The notes under the pieces: model-generated
What the model saw: only the letters and a program-made list of their open reading frames with translations
Database searches by the model: none
Told to the model about the DNA's origin: nothing
In this document: piece by piece, positions 47,195 through 56,752 of the stretch
How the letters are laid out: each line of letters starts with the position of its first letter
How positions within the stretch are numbered: position 1 is the first letter of the stretch
From: Xanthoparmelia taractica
Lineage: Eukaryota > Ascomycota > Lecanoromycetes > Lecanorales > Parmeliaceae
Assembly: GCA_033085395.1 (NCBI GenBank)
Contig: JANQBS010000071.1
Location: forward strand, 112,365-176,364
DNA: 64,000 nucleotides
Direction of reading: 5' to 3'
Made by a program: the position numbers and the translations under genes

Positions 47195-49216
47195 TCAACC
47201 TGCACCTGGTACATAACGATCAATGTTCTCCGGCGCCGGCTCCCTCCTCGGCCTCGTATACGGCCGCTCTTCACGCCCATCCCTATCCCTTTCCCTATCC
47301 CTCTCTCTTTCATAATTTCTGCTCTTCTCTTGACCGCGATCTCGGTCTCGATCCCTGTCTCTGTCTCTGTGGTCTCGATGCTCGCGATCCCGATATCGAT
47401 CTCTGTCGTAGTCATCTCGGTCGCGATGTCGATCTCTCTCATGATACGAGCTGCGCTCGCGGTAGTCGCGCTTCGAGTCTCGGTAGCTGCCATCTCGATC
47501 TCTGGTGTCTTCCCGAACATGCCTCTCTTTGTCATCCCTATCCACCCCGTTGTCCAGCGTACTCCTGCGCTTTTCTCTCGCGGGTGCAGCTCCACCGGGC
47601 ACATAGCGATCAATGTGTTCTGGCGCCTCCTCCCTTCTCGGCCTAGTGTAAGCCTTCTCGCGCTCATCGTATCGATGCCTTTCCCTTTCCCGGTCTCTGC
47701 TTCTCGGCCTTTCATCTGGGTGCCGGCTCTCCTCGCGGCTGTAGTCGTAGTCATGGCGCTTGCTGCGCTCTCTTTCCCTGTCCCTGTCTCTGCCGGGGTC
47801 TCTTTCTGTTGCTCGAGAGGGGCTCCGGCTTCGAAATTCGCCGTCATCACGCTCGCTGCGCCCGCGCCTTTTGAAAGCCTCGGCTTCTGTGTCGCGCTTG
47901 GCTTGCATTTGGGCCTTGTAGATCGCTTTGTGGTCCAAATCTGCCTGAGCTCGAGCGTCATCGTCACGATAGCTGTAGGACCGAGAATGACGACGGGAGT
48001 AGTCAGGGGATCGAGAGCGGTCATTACGTGCAGAAGGGGCTCCGAAGGGACTGCGGCTGCGGGGCGTTCCCGCGGACTGATAGGGTGGGACGGGTGTGCC
48101 TGAGCCTTGAAGAAGGGGTGTGCTGCTGTAGCCAAGTCGGGGTTTCACAGGGACTTTGTTGCGATCGGCTGCAGGACCCTTGGGCGGCGAAACGTGCGGT
48201 TTGCGATGAGGGACCTCTGAATCCGAGAGCTCTGGTTCTGGTTTTGGCGGGCCGTTCTTCGCAGCTAATTCGCGGCCCTCCTGTAGGAGAAGCGCGAGTG
48301 CTGCTTCTTCGAGTGCCTTTTCGTTCATTGGTGGCGCTCCTGGCGTTGGAGGTACTGTATCGGAGTCTTGCACTTTGTCTTTGTCTTTATCCTTATCCTT
48401 TTCTGCTTCGTAGTCATGTCTGGGTCTGTCTCGGCGGCGTCTCTCTTCTGCCAGCCTCTCTCTCTCAGCTCGTGCCGCCTCACGCTCTTTTCTCCTTTCA
48501 TTTTGGCTTTGAAGCTTCTCAATTTCTTTCATGTGCTTGGCTTCTTCTGCCCGTAATCGCTCTTTCTCATCTTCCCTTCTCTTGCGAGCTTCTTCCCTCT
48601 TCCTCTCTCTGGCTCTTTCTTCCCTTCGCACTGCGGCTTCTTTTGCGTATTCCTCGTCTGTCTTACTGCCCCGCTTCTCCTCAGCAGCTGCAACTTCCTC
48701 ACCAACTTCGGCTCGTCTAATCTCCCTCCCTGCTTGGATGATGTGATTGATGTTCTTGGCGATCAACGCGTCCAATGTCTTCTCAACGCTTTTGTAGATA
48801 TCGCTACGGTCGACTACTCCAGACATGAGGGTGGCTGCTTTTCCACGATCGCGAGACAGAAGTGATGGGTCGCGCTCAATTTCGGCCTCGGCAAGCTCGT
48901 TGAGTTGGTTCGTGAACGCTGTTTTTTCCGCCTAATGCGACGGCATTAGCAAACAAAGCTCGGCCAATCAACGCTACTGTTAGATATAACATCAGAGACA
49001 TACGCTCTCTTCAAATTGCGACCACACTTTTTTCCTCAATAGGTCATATTCGCCCTTCTTCTTGATCGTATGCAATAGGCCATCGATCGTGGACTTCTGT
49101 GTCGCGTTGAGTGGAAGCTCTGAGGTTTTGAATCGTTTGCGTGGGACAACTTCAGAATCTTCAAGCACATGTTTACTACCTATAGTATCCACCGAGGCCA
49201 TGATGGCTACTGTCAT
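47195..49216 (-). CDS. SHG1: COMPASS complex subunit Shg1-like protein
   Basis: Two exons, 49216-49004 and 48931-47195, joined across a 72-nt GT-AG intron, give 649 residues. The Shg1 domain spans the junction: KKGEYDLLRKKVWSQFEES in exon 1, then NELAEAEIERDPSLLSRDRGK in pieces and VDRSDIYKSVEKTLDAL. After it comes a long charged coil (Glu/Arg/Lys, about 130-220), a Ser/Pro-rich linker and about 230 residues dominated by Arg-Asp dipeptides. Two copies of a motif (YTRPRRE...IDRYVPG) sit in this tail. Known role: Shg1 is a small accessory subunit of the Set1 COMPASS H3K4 methyltransferase; in filamentous fungi the protein carries such a long basic tail. The plus strand of this exon has long open frames, which are shadows. 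Divergent from the NUXM-like gene. Confidence 0.88.
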
Positions 49217-49481
49217 GCGCTGAGGGGAAATAAGGAAAGTTGTGAAGAAAATGAACAGGAGGGGTTGAATGATGGAGCCGTCTCGGTCCCTGCCAAGGCG
49301 CGCTTATCGCGGCAAAGACCAGCCGCCAAAACTTCATCACACGAGCTCAAGTCTACCAAAGTCACAAGCCCCGCCGATTCAGGCACCATTGAAACCCATT
49401 TAGTCTGCGTCCGGCCCTGGTCTTTACCTTGCGAATATAACCTAGCTCCATACATACAAACCAACCCAATCCGCACCCACA
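49217..49481. promoter_or_regulatory. Shared divergent promoter of SHG1 and the complex I subunit
   Basis: 265 bp between two start codons facing away from each other. Only weak frames occur here. Both promoters must overlap. Confidence 0.6.
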
Positions 49482-49864
49482 ATGGTTCACAAAATCCTGT
49501 TTTGGTCGGGCTTCGGTAGCTTCCCCCTCCCTGTCTTTCGCCTTACCCCCACACGAGCATTAACATCTCTACAGGCGTCGCGGTCCGGCTCTGGCAACTA
49601 GGCATCGAAATGCGTCCCTTTTTGAACAAGGAATCGTTATGGGCCTACCCCCTCTTCGCAGCCGCAGGGGGCAGTTTCGGCTACTGGTTGACGGGCGTGG
49701 AAACGCGCCAAAAGGCGATATTGCTTGAGCGGAAGAATACCCTGTTAGAAAAGAGGAGGAGACGAGCAGAGAGGGAAGGGACGACGGTGGAAGCGGGGAT
49801 TGCAGCGGGTGGTGTGCATGATAAGCCAGTGGTGACGGGAGGAAGTGGTGGGGGACAAATATGA
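49482..49864 (+). CDS. Mitochondrial complex I subunit of the NUXM type
   Basis: Two exons, 49482-49515 and 49575-49864, give 107 residues. The first exon is just 11 codons (MVHKILFWSGF) and splices mid-codon. A membrane segment follows at LWAYPLFAAAGGSFGYWL, and the C-terminus is a basic helix (ERKNTLLEKRRRRAEREG) and a Gly-rich tail. Start, helix order and length resemble the accessory complex I subunit NUXM of Yarrowia and its relatives, thought to be related to animal NDUFC2. Known role: an inner-membrane accessory subunit of the proton-pumping module. Assignment rests on remembered similarity of the N-terminus and the helix, without a search. Confidence 0.75.
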
Positions 49865-50486
49865 TTTGAGGGATGGTGACTGGAGTTCATAATTGATGTT
49901 AGGGTTCTTGCTGGAGAGAACGAGTGATGTGGGATGGGCAATGTCATCGCTCTGCTCAGACAACTCGAAGAGACACCTGTGAATCGCTAAAACTTCTTAC
50001 GTCTCGTCTTCCCCACACATTCGGACATACAGTTCGGTTTCGCCCGCAACCTTATGACGGATGAACACAAGTCATTGCAGGAAGCAATAAGAGACACGCT
50101 GGATTCATAACTCCTCCCCCCTTCTAACACTCCCTCAAACCGTCGACCAATCCCTCGAAAAATAATACTGATTCCCTCCCCACTCTTTCCAGCGCATGAT
50201 AGGATTGAAGCCCTCGTTCAAATGACTACTGCATGGACTTTCCAGCCTTTGGAAATCGTAGGGAAGAATTTCCTGTGGTGAAATACATTGTGCGGAGGCA
50301 TGTTCGACCTTTGCCGATGTACACCTGAGTTGTGGGTACTCTTGACACTCTCAAGATTGTGGTTCGTCGCAGCATTTTCTTGTAACCATTCTCTGTCTGC
50401 GACGCTCACACAGCGAGCTTCTCAAGAAAACTGCAATTCAGAGCCGTAGGAGACACTTTACCTGCATATGGCTTTCTTTATCCATG
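49865..50486. other. 3' intergenic between convergent NUXM-like and GPI12-like genes
   Basis: About 620 bp with no supported gene. The minus frame at 50218-50409 has no family features. Confidence 0.45.
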
Positions 50487-51415
50487 TCATCTGATCATCT
50501 CCCTCTTTAAATCGTTTACGACCATATATCTCCCGATCCCTATCCATCCCCATCTAAACCACCTCATCTGGCTCTTGTGAGCTCTCACCATCGCACTCTG
50601 CCCTCTCCTCCACTGCCTAAAGTCGCTCACGTATAACAAACTGGGCGGCTCTTCCTTCCTCTTCCTCTGTGCCATTCCGGCCGCTCTCCATCCTGCAATG
50701 ACCATTGCCACTGGCGTATCGAAGGCGCTAAGGTATTTTCGTAGTATGTTGGTAGTTGTGAGGGTGTACAGTTCGACAGGGCATTTCCAACCCGACTTTC
50801 CCGTCATAAGGGAAGACAGCCAGTGCCGCGCGCCATGATACAGAGAGATATGGTTTGGGTGAGATGATATCCCACGAGCGTCAAATGTGATCAAAGTATC
50901 AATAGTGGAAGTGGGCGCATCGGATGATGAGCTCTTCTTCGATGTACTAGAAGCAGGACTGAAAGCCGAAGACAATAAATGTGCAATTTTGTCTGCCGGC
51001 CATGTGGTTGTCATGCTGTCTGGGAACTTCGGATCCTCGATAACGAGAACGTCGGACGCGGAGCGCAGACCAAGCATCGTACCTGAAGCAGCAAGCTCTT
51101 GCTTGCGGATCTCGCCAAGACCATCTGCATTCCCTGTATATACCAATGAGCATGAAGAAAGGCTTGGCTGGGAGTAATGATGTGCATGAACGGACCACTG
51201 CTCAGACAGAGGATCTTGACATGATTGCCCGTTTCCGGAGCCGTCAAAGCGAGCAGCGTGGGAGAGAAGAACATTGCTTCATCATCGGGATGGGCGATGA
51301 GGAGGCAGATGCGCTTGTTGCGGAGACCAGGGAGGGAAGTGCGTACGACCTGCGCTGTATACAGCCACGCTGTTGCCAGGATAATGGGAATGGCGAGAGC
51401 GAAGTAGAGCTCCAT
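50487..51415 (-). CDS. GPI12: N-acetylglucosaminyl-phosphatidylinositol de-N-acetylase (PIG-L/Gpi12)
   Basis: Two exons, 51415-51196 and 51133-50487, give 288 residues, normal for the family. An N-terminal helix (LYFALAIPIILATAWLY) anchors it in the ER membrane. The zinc-binding AHPDDEAMFF sits at about 41-50 (His42, Asp44, Asp45), and a second block HPNHISLYHGAR carries the further His ligands. Known role: the second step of GPI-anchor synthesis, removing acetyl from GlcNAc-PI on the cytosolic face of the ER. The intron donor is GTCCGT, unusual, but the frame and the following motif NADGLGEIRKQEL agree. A basic C-terminal tail of about 40 residues follows the domain. Divergent from the membrane protein at 51605, with 189 bp between starts. 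Confidence 0.9.
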
Positions 51416-51604
51416 GCTCTGCTTTGTAGAATTGGAATGGACCTATGATTGGTTCTCCGTCATTTTGAAACTAGATCGCTCTGGAAAAAGCAATGGAAAG
51501 AGAGATGTACCTGTACCTGCATTGGGGGGTTTCTTATCTCCGAAAGTTTATACCCATGGTTTTTTTCATCCCTCCCCCTCCTTGAGAGCACATCCAACCA
51601 TCAC
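51416..51604. promoter_or_regulatory. Short shared promoter of GPI12 and the neighbouring membrane-protein gene
   Basis: Only 189 bp between the two start codons. A pyrimidine tract lies just before 51605. Shared control is possible. Confidence 0.55.
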
Positions 51605-52261
51605 ATGAGCAACCGCAGGGAGCGACGAGCTCAAGCTCGTGCCAATGCGACTACTAAGAATGAAGTTCCTTTGCGCCAGCCCTCTCGCGACGCTCCAAAC
51701 CACAAGACTCTCCTCGATATCGCTTCGGAGCGCCAAATACTCAATACCGCGCCTCAAAGCTCTTATCCTTCAATCACAACCACAAAAATAAATCCTGATG
51801 GCAGTCTCTCAACTACAAGTTCAGCTTCGGAAGTCCCGGATACTACAACGTCCTACCTCGATATCTTCCTGTACACGGCAACTCTAACCATGCTACACTT
51901 CACCCTCACTCTCCTCGTACATCATCAATATGCAACTACCCCGCCATCCCTAGGCTCTATCCTGTACACCAGCTCTGTGGCTTCTCCTACACCGGCTCTG
52001 ATTCTCCTACTAGTGTCAATCCTTCATCCTCGGTCGTCACAGCTCTTCGCGCAGATTCTGTTCGCGTTTCTGAGTGTGGCAGCTGGCGCTTGGCTTGTCC
52101 ATGCTAGTAACGAAGATGCGTATATGGCAGTCATGAAGAAGGCACCGCCATTGGGAACATTGTGGGTGTGGTCGATTGTTGAGATGAGATGGGAGTGGGC
52201 TGTGGGGTGTTTGGGTGTGGTGGCCGGATGGGGATGGTGGAAGGGGTATAGTATGTTCTGA
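51605..52261 (+). CDS. Conserved fungal multi-pass membrane protein, function unknown
   Basis: Single exon, 218 residues. The chosen ATG at 51605 begins MSNRRERRAQARA, a basic start; the frame is open upstream but without ATG. Four hydrophobic segments are visible: FLYTATLTMLHFTLTLLVHH, PALILLLVSILH, LFAQILFAFLSVAAGAWLV and a Trp-rich C-terminal one (WAVGCLGVVAGWGWW). Between the basic start and the first helix is a linker of about 80 residues rich in Thr and Ser. I believe this belongs to an uncharacterised ascomycete family defined only by the membrane part; no function is known. The short promoter it shares with GPI12 hints at ER or membrane biology, which is inference. Confidence 0.7.
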   Translation: MSNRRERRAQARANATTKNEVPLRQPSRDAPNHKTLLDIASERQILNTAPQSSYPSITTTKINPDGSLSTTSSASEVPDTTTSYLDIFLYTATLTMLHFTLTLLVHHQYATTPPSLGSILYTSSVASPTPALILLLVSILHPRSSQLFAQILFAFLSVAAGAWLVHASNEDAYMAVMKKAPPLGTLWVWSIVEMRWEWAVGCLGVVAGWGWWKGYSMF

Positions 52262-53346
52262 CTTAGGGGAAAGAGATCGACAAAAGCGCTACGGACAGGC
52301 TGCTGTCACACTTGCTTTTCTTTGAGCCGACATTTCCTACATATTCGGAAAATCCGGAGATGCAGTCCTATGGCCATGGACAGAACGAGGTACACTGCCT
52401 CCTGGAATGGACCCTCCCACACTTGGGAGCAAGGGTTACTCTGGAACCCAAGCTCTTCGAAGTGACACGGGCTTGCTGCTAGATGAGCCAGCCCAAAAAT
52501 TCCAAGGATGGGGGTGAAAAATTGAAAGGGAATGCGATCAAGGGAGTGATCGACGAAGTACGGTTGCATGTGGATGGTGAACGAGTTGACCGTTCAGGAA
52601 TGTGCCTATTGACTGTTTGAGTGTATTCAAGAAAGTGATTGAGATGCATGAAAGCGCTGGATGGTAAATGGAGGGAGCGTCGGCGTACTCCTAGCACCAA
52701 TCATTAATACCCGGTGATGTGCTGAGAGGGTAGTACTCTGATGCATGAAGACTGATCTGTGCAAATGTTTGACATTTATCACGCCATATGCCGCCATGCC
52801 CATTGATTTATTGTAAAGCTGCATATTAATTATTATTGTAGTAGTTCCTATTGTTCAAGTGGGTTGGACTTGATAGAAATGGTCTAGGTTCAATATATAT
52901 TCCCCCAGATTTTACGTAAGTTTTTGCATCATCCTGACCAATTACAGCCCGGCAAACGAGGTCTGCTGTCATCGGACGGCGCTCCGTAGCGAGCTGGACC
53001 ATGAAATGATGAAAGTAACCAAGTAAAAAGCAGATGTTCCAAACACACGCCCCCCCAAATTAACTGCTCCACCTCTTATGTGCAAGCGCTTCAATTCGTC
53101 CATGTTATACAGTTCCATTACGCCATTGCCCATCTTAAAACAATATCGTAACCATCGCCATGACCACGTGAAAATTATAACATCGTGTCGAACCTTCTGA
53201 CTTTTCATCATGCTTACATCTATCCTTCCCCTCAGCCCAATGGGCTTTGTTCTCTCACTCCATCATTGTCGACCTGCAGACATCCTTTCTTCTACCCTCT
53301 CTCCCCTCGCACACTCCCGCCCTCAACCAACTCACCAAACGCAAAA
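52262..53346. other. Intergenic, upstream region of the arrestin gene
   Basis: About 1.08 kb. The first part holds small frames on the minus strand without family features; the last 150 bp is pyrimidine-rich, typical of fungal promoters. The frame of the arrestin gene is open back to 53185 but without ATG. Confidence 0.5.
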
Positions 53347-54729
53347 ATGCCTATGCCTACCGGAATCCGCGGCTCTATAAGGTCTAGCAAAATATCAAAG
53401 GCGATAGTTGTCCACTCGCATGAGGTTCAGGATCCAATAGAAAGAGCAGAAAGCAGAGCAGAAAGCAGACGAAGCACTGAGCGAAAACCATCGACCGCCG
53501 TCATGGACTTCTTCCACAAAGAAAAGCGTCATAGCATTGGCTTGGGAGGAAAGGGGTCCAATGCTCCAGCCAAAGGCAGCCCCAAGAACAGCCCCAAACT
53601 CGCTCCAACAAAGCCTGCCAAACTGGCCATTGATATGGAATCACCTCCTCTCGTCCTCTACGGCAACCCGAGCCAGTCGACCGGTGCCCTCCTTTCCGGC
53701 CAGCTCCTCCTCACAGTCACTGACCCCGAAGTAACCCTCCAAACCTTCCACATGGTCCTCGTCGCACGAGTCACGAATAAGAGACCCATCACCAAAGAGT
53801 GTCCCAATTGTCAGGTAAAAGATACTCAACTCTTCACCTGGAGATTCCTTTCCGAGCCCACCCACTACAAGGCCGGCATCCACGAGTTCCCCTTCTCCTA
53901 TTTGCTGCCAGGCCACCTACCTGCTACCTCGCACGGCGAGCTCGGACACATAGACTACGTTCTGGAAGGGCGTGCCGACTCCGCCACGTCCGACATCATC
54001 ACGGTCTCACGTACTCTGACAGTCCAACGCGCTCTTCCAGGCAGCGACAAAACCTCGATCCGCATCTTTCCTCCTACGAATCTAAATGTGAAGGTGGTCA
54101 TACCTAGCACCATTTATCCGATCGGCGAATTCCCCGTTCAGATGAGCATGACTGGTCTTATCGACAATAGCTTGAAGAATATTCAAAGGCGTTGGCGTAT
54201 CAGACGTATAAACTGGAAAATAGAAGAGAACAGCAGGATCATCAGCCCGGCTTGTCCCAAGCATGCGAACAAAGTGGGCGGCGAGGGCAAGGGTATACTA
54301 CACGAGGATACGCGGTCAATTGGAGGCGAGGAGGTGAGGGATGGGTGGAAAACGGATTACGATACCCCTGGCGGCGAAATTACCTTGGAGTTCATGGCCG
54401 CTATCAAACACAACTATCATCCCGTGTGCGACGTGGATTCGCCCACCGGTCTCACGGTGAGTCATAACCTCGTCCTCGAAATCATCGTCGCGGAAGAGCA
54501 AACCGCGGGGAAGAACACCAAGAGTGCTCTGCCGACGGGCTCGGCGAGGGTCTTGCGGATGCAGTTTAAGGTTACAGTCACGGAGAGGGCTGGATTGGGC
54601 ATCAGCTGGGATGAAGAGATGCCGCCCATGTATGAGGACGTGCCCTCAAGTCCACCAGGATACGCTGGGATCGAAGACTTTGAGGGCGATTTGCCCGCCG
54701 ACGAGTTATTGGAGCACATGCAGCGCTGA
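53347..54729 (+). CDS. Arrestin-like trafficking adaptor of the LDB19/ART1 type
   Basis: Single exon, 460 residues from the first in-frame ATG. Residues 1-90 are basic and disordered. The arrestin N-domain starts around LVLYGNPSQSTGALLSGQLLL, and two Cys-x-x-Cys-like pairs (KECPNCQ, then SPACPKHA) may bind zinc, as seen in the LDB19 family. The C-terminal part has a long beta sandwich block (VVIPSTIYPIGEFPVQ, ITLEFMAAIKHNYHPVCD). Two PPxY motifs, PPMY (about 426) and PPGY (about 436), lie near the end; such motifs bind WW domains of Rsp5/Nedd4. Known role: linking the ubiquitin ligase Rsp5 to plasma-membrane transporters for endocytosis. A permease is encoded in this window, but no functional link is implied. 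Confidence 0.87.
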   Translation: MPMPTGIRGSIRSSKISKAIVVHSHEVQDPIERAESRAESRRSTERKPSTAVMDFFHKEKRHSIGLGGKGSNAPAKGSPKNSPKLAPTKPAKLAIDMESPPLVLYGNPSQSTGALLSGQLLLTVTDPEVTLQTFHMVLVARVTNKRPITKECPNCQVKDTQLFTWRFLSEPTHYKAGIHEFPFSYLLPGHLPATSHGELGHIDYVLEGRADSATSDIITVSRTLTVQRALPGSDKTSIRIFPPTNLNVKVVIPSTIYPIGEFPVQMSMTGLIDNSLKNIQRRWRIRRINWKIEENSRIISPACPKHANKVGGEGKGILHEDTRSIGGEEVRDGWKTDYDTPGGEITLEFMAAIKHNYHPVCDVDSPTGLTVSHNLVLEIIVAEEQTAGKNTKSALPTGSARVLRMQFKVTVTERAGLGISWDEEMPPMYEDVPSSPPGYAGIEDFEGDLPADELLEHMQR

Positions 54730-55345
54730 GCGTTGTATGGCCCAAGATTTATTTCGACTCTCATTCTGTGACTGGTAATGTGGGAGTCCAAAAGCTAATG
54801 CATAGATCTTGCATGCGAGCGTTGGCATCTCGGCTTTGAGCGTGTCTATCTAAAGCATTAACATAATGGTTAAGCGACGGCCACGATAGCGAGCGTGCGT
54901 TTGATGCATGCAATGATCTGCCAGCTTACGGAGTATATATACCCATACTAATCTATCTAACATTCTATTTGAAAAGCAAGGAGTTGGTCTTACTGCTCAC
55001 ATCTCTCCTCGCGCGGGACATCAAAGAAAAGAGCAGCGCATATCATCCGTTAACAGCCATCTTACCCGGCCTACCAAAGGGAAGTGGCATGACAACCCTT
55101 TACCAGAACTTTCTTCAGGAAAGGCTCGCTCTTAGGATGCAAAACTTTTTGTTTGAGGTTTGAGGAATGGCTTCGTGTCAGGCCTGGGCGTCTCTTTTCG
55201 TTCCTAGCCAACGTTGTCGTCCTGGGGTCATTCACTATCTCTAGCAGATCATGACCGCCCTACTGATAGTTACTTTCCAAGCTCTTCTCTCCGTTGCCAC
55301 CAGGATGCGTCTTCTTTGATGGTGTCCCGAATACATGACCTTCGT
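54730..55345. other. 3' intergenic between convergent arrestin and decarboxylase genes
   Basis: About 616 bp. A short plus frame (54969-55163) has no family features. Nothing assigned. Confidence 0.45.
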
Positions 55346-56464
55346 TCAACCGGCGCCAGATGTATCGAGTCCCAGCAACTCCATCGCCGTCTTTCCTAAC
55401 ACGCCTCTGGACCCCTCTTCATCTTCCCCAAAAGCCGCTTTGACCGCCTCAACATTCGTGCCCACACTCATCCACTCCTCGGTTCCCTCCTCCAGCGGCG
55501 GAAAGAATGGATGATCGGTCCCAAACAGCACCCTGTCTTTCCCCACCACCTCCGCCGCCGCTCTCACGCCCGTAGACGAATACACCACCGCGTCCAACCA
55601 AACACTCTCTCTTAGTACCTCTTTCAACCCCCTCTTCGGTCCCCTCCCCCCACCTTCGTTTTCTGGAAAGTGCCTCTCATGCTGCACGCAGCTGTTGATG
55701 CGACCTGACAAGAAGGGAACAGTGCCCCCGGCATGTGCGATCAACACCTTGAGTCTGGGATGACGATCAAACACCCCACTCAACCACATCCGCGTGAACG
55801 CAATACTAGTCTCCATCGGAAACCCCAAGCTGAGCGGCAAGACATGCCCGTATTCGCTAGCCCGTGGTCCGTACACGGAGCCGGGAAGCCCGTAGTGCGG
55901 GTGCAGGAAGATGAGGAGCTTGGCGCTTTCGAGAGCCGACCAGACGGGCTCCAGGGCGGGATCGTCGAGCCCCTGGGAGAGGCCCGTCGTGCCGAGGATG
56001 ACGCCGCGGATATGGGGCAGGGGATTCAGGCGCCGGATCTCGGCTACGATGTCTGAAGGAGATGCGGAGAGGGGGAGTGTCGCGAATGCGTACAGACTGT
56101 TTTTGCTACTTGAACAAATATCCTCGAGTTCGTTGTTGACTTTTTGCGCCCACGGGGGTCCTTCTTCGGGGCTCAGAAAATCCAGCCAAGGGTTCGCGAG
56201 CGATATGACGGAAGTGGTAATATGGTGTGTTTTCATAAAACTGAGCTTCTGGTTTATTGACGAATATGACGAGTCGATTGGCCGGCCGCGTTGATGCGCT
56301 GAGAGGGCCGGGTCGTCGTCTGAGGGAAGGATTATAAGGCGCGGTGGAGCCGAGTTGTCCGGGAGGTCGAGGAGGTATGGGACTTTGGTGCGGGAGCGCA
56401 GAAGGGCGAGGTAGGTGGTAGGGTATACGTGGGTGTGGATATCCACGATTGGATTGGACGCCAT
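55346..56464 (-). CDS. Iso-orotate (5-carboxyuracil) decarboxylase, ACMSD-type amidohydrolase
   Basis: Single exon, 372 residues, starting MASNPIVDIHTHVYP. The metal ligands of the amidohydrolase-2/ACMSD fold are visible: DIHTH (His10, His12), FLHPHYGLP (His188) and GTDHPFFPP (Asp317); VLIAHAGGTVPFLSGRI is the further conserved block. Block by block it resembles the iso-orotate decarboxylases described from Cordyceps and Metarhizium (VISLANPW, RGVILGT, YGPRASEYGHVLPL, GFPMETSIAF). Known reaction: removal of the carboxyl group from 5-carboxyuracil to give uracil. The neighbour on the other side of a 288-bp divergent promoter is a thymine 7-hydroxylase-like gene, which makes 5-carboxyuracil, so context supports this over other ACMSD members such as resorcylate decarboxylases. 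Confidence 0.88.
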   Translation of the reverse strand: MASNPIVDIHTHVYPTTYLALLRSRTKVPYLLDLPDNSAPPRLIILPSDDDPALSAHQRGRPIDSSYSSINQKLSFMKTHHITTSVISLANPWLDFLSPEEGPPWAQKVNNELEDICSSSKNSLYAFATLPLSASPSDIVAEIRRLNPLPHIRGVILGTTGLSQGLDDPALEPVWSALESAKLLIFLHPHYGLPGSVYGPRASEYGHVLPLSLGFPMETSIAFTRMWLSGVFDRHPRLKVLIAHAGGTVPFLSGRINSCVQHERHFPENEGGGRGPKRGLKEVLRESVWLDAVVYSSTGVRAAAEVVGKDRVLFGTDHPFFPPLEEGTEEWMSVGTNVEAVKAAFGEDEEGSRGVLGKTAMELLGLDTSGAG

Positions 56465-56752
56465 CGTGAAGAGCGCGGAGCGCCGGAGTCGAGGAGTGGC
56501 AGTGTCTATATCCTAAGTCGCATGGCTCACCAGATATCGCAGAGACAATCATCGTACTTATTGAATGTACCAAGTATAGGAATGCGGAGAAGGTTTTTTG
56601 ACAGCCGCCCCACTTGGCTCGTGCGCTTATCGAGTGGGGTGCGGGGTTGTTTAGATAACGGTATTTAATACAACTCTTTAAGTACCTTACTATTACTTCT
56701 CTCTCTTCTGCTTCATCCAAACAGACGAGAGCGCATCTCAAGTCCGACAACA
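56465..56752. promoter_or_regulatory. Shared divergent promoter of the thymine salvage pair
   Basis: 288 bp between the two start codons. A TATA-like run (GTATTTAAT) lies at about 56661-56669, followed by a pyrimidine tract before the plus-strand start at 56753. Co-expression of both enzymes is likely. Confidence 0.6.

Noticed and set aside
47059..48720. Long open frames on the plus strand and in another minus frame over the Shg1 exon
   Set aside because: They arise from Arg/Asp/Glu codon repeats of SHG1 read out of frame; the Shg1 frame has the conserved domain.
53185..53346. N-terminal extension of the arrestin frame
   Set aside because: No ATG in this part; it is the pyrimidine-rich promoter/leader.
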